This document shows positions 63,727 through 64,000 of a stretch of 64,000 nt of DNA, one piece after another. The notes below the pieces were generated by a model, which saw nothing but the letters and a program-made list of their open reading frames with translations, made no database searches and was not told where the DNA came from. The DNA lies in assembly GCA_905331475.1 (NCBI GenBank), contig CAJNYU010003264.1, forward strand, positions 47,442 through 111,441, in the 5' to 3' direction. A program made the position numbers and the translations under genes. Positions within the stretch are counted from its first letter, which is position 1. Each line of letters begins with the position of its first letter. The DNA comes from Rotaria socialis. Lineage: Eukaryota > Rotifera > Eurotatoria > Philodinida > Philodinidae.

Positions 63727-64000
63727 TCTCTACTACGGTCTATATTATTATGTATGGAGTCTCTAGAAACCATCACAGACAATGACAGAGGGACTTCGGA
63801 AACCATCACAGACAGTGACAGAGGGACTTCGGAAACCATCACAGACCGGGACAGAGACCTTAGAAACTATCACAGACCGGGACAGATACCTCAGAAACCA
63901 TCATAGACCGGGACATATACCTCAGAAACCATCACAGGCCGGGACAGAGAAATGAATTAATTAATCAGCTAACTAATTAATTAATTTCTCTGTCCCTGTC
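63727..64000. repeat. Minisatellite of about 31-33 bp units ending in an inverted repeat
   Basis: From about 63,768, six units of the form AAACCATCACAGACCGGGAC plus AGAxxCCTCAG follow each other with drift. The array ends GGGACAGAGAAATGAATTAA, then TTAATTTCTCTGTCCC, an inverted repeat of about 20 nt per arm reaching the window edge. The lead-in GTATGGAGTCTCTAGAAACC is shared with 47,249-47,268 inside the hAT element, which also has the AATTAATTTCTCTGTCC end. The two sites are copies of one element. An N sits at 63,726. Confidence 0.8.

Noticed and set aside
63768..63960. CRISPR-like array (31-33-bp periodic units).
   Set aside because: Units are contiguous drifting minisatellite repeats without unique spacers, in a eukaryotic genome.

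Overview
The window is AT-rich, intron-containing animal DNA. Most coding exons are short and separated by introns of about 50-70 nt with GT..AG borders. The conserved genes are metazoan (nicotinic receptor, HOIP-type RBR ligase, EMC10, RNF121, TDRD3, CHMP1). One long intronless bacterial-type gene is embedded among them, and there is nested transposon wreckage and near-identical duplicated flanks. Together this fits a bdelloid rotifer (Adineta/Rotaria type), but that assignment is inferred from gene style and was not checked by a search.

Layout. 1-1.1 kb: transposon termini. 1.8-3.9 kb (-): SLC7 amino-acid transporter, with a decayed partial copy at 4.37-4.97 kb. 5.4-7.5 kb (-): adenylosuccinate synthetase. 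7.5-10.9 kb: no convincing gene. 10.9-20.8 kb (-): a single-pass membrane protein with a long disordered tail and unusually large introns. 18.6-22.5 kb: two copies of a hairpin-ended repeat, and a locus where an insertion-bearing and an insertion-free version sit side by side across an N. 25.7-28.6 kb (-): unrecognised gene. 29.1-32.9 kb (-): HOIP/RNF31-like linear-ubiquitin ligase. 34.8-35.6 kb (-): CHMP1. 36.1-36.7 kb (+): Cys-rich small protein. 38.2-38.9 kb (-): secreted or anchored EF-hand protein. 42.4-43.5 kb (-) and 43.5-44.9 kb (+): EMC10 and RNF121, head to head. 45.0-53.9 kb: truncated TDRD3 copy, then a transposon island containing a hAT element with a perfect 8-bp target duplication inside a broken FLYWCH/MULE transposase gene. 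54.0-57.0 kb (+): HypX-FolD fusion. 57.7-60.0 kb (+): full TDRD3. 60.2-62.3 kb (-): nicotinic receptor alpha-type subunit. 63.7-64.0 kb: minisatellite.

The most interesting item is the gene at 53,978-57,024. It joins a two-domain HypX (formyl-THF transferase plus crotonase domain, known in bacteria to make the CO ligand of [NiFe]-hydrogenase) to a C-terminal FolD domain (methylene-THF dehydrogenase/cyclohydrolase, which makes 10-formyl-THF). The enzyme supplying the formyl donor is therefore fused to the enzyme that would turn it into CO. The gene has no introns and its N-terminus resembles a mitochondrial presequence. As printed it is interrupted twice: by a duplicated flank across an assembly N, whose removal restores frame, and by a 2-nt shift near 54,981. 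Whether it is functional depends on those two points.

No tRNA, rRNA or CRISPR array was recognised. Exon borders were read by eye from GT/AG signals and frame continuity. Four single Ns (22,270; 53,803; 54,202; 63,726) mark assembly joins.
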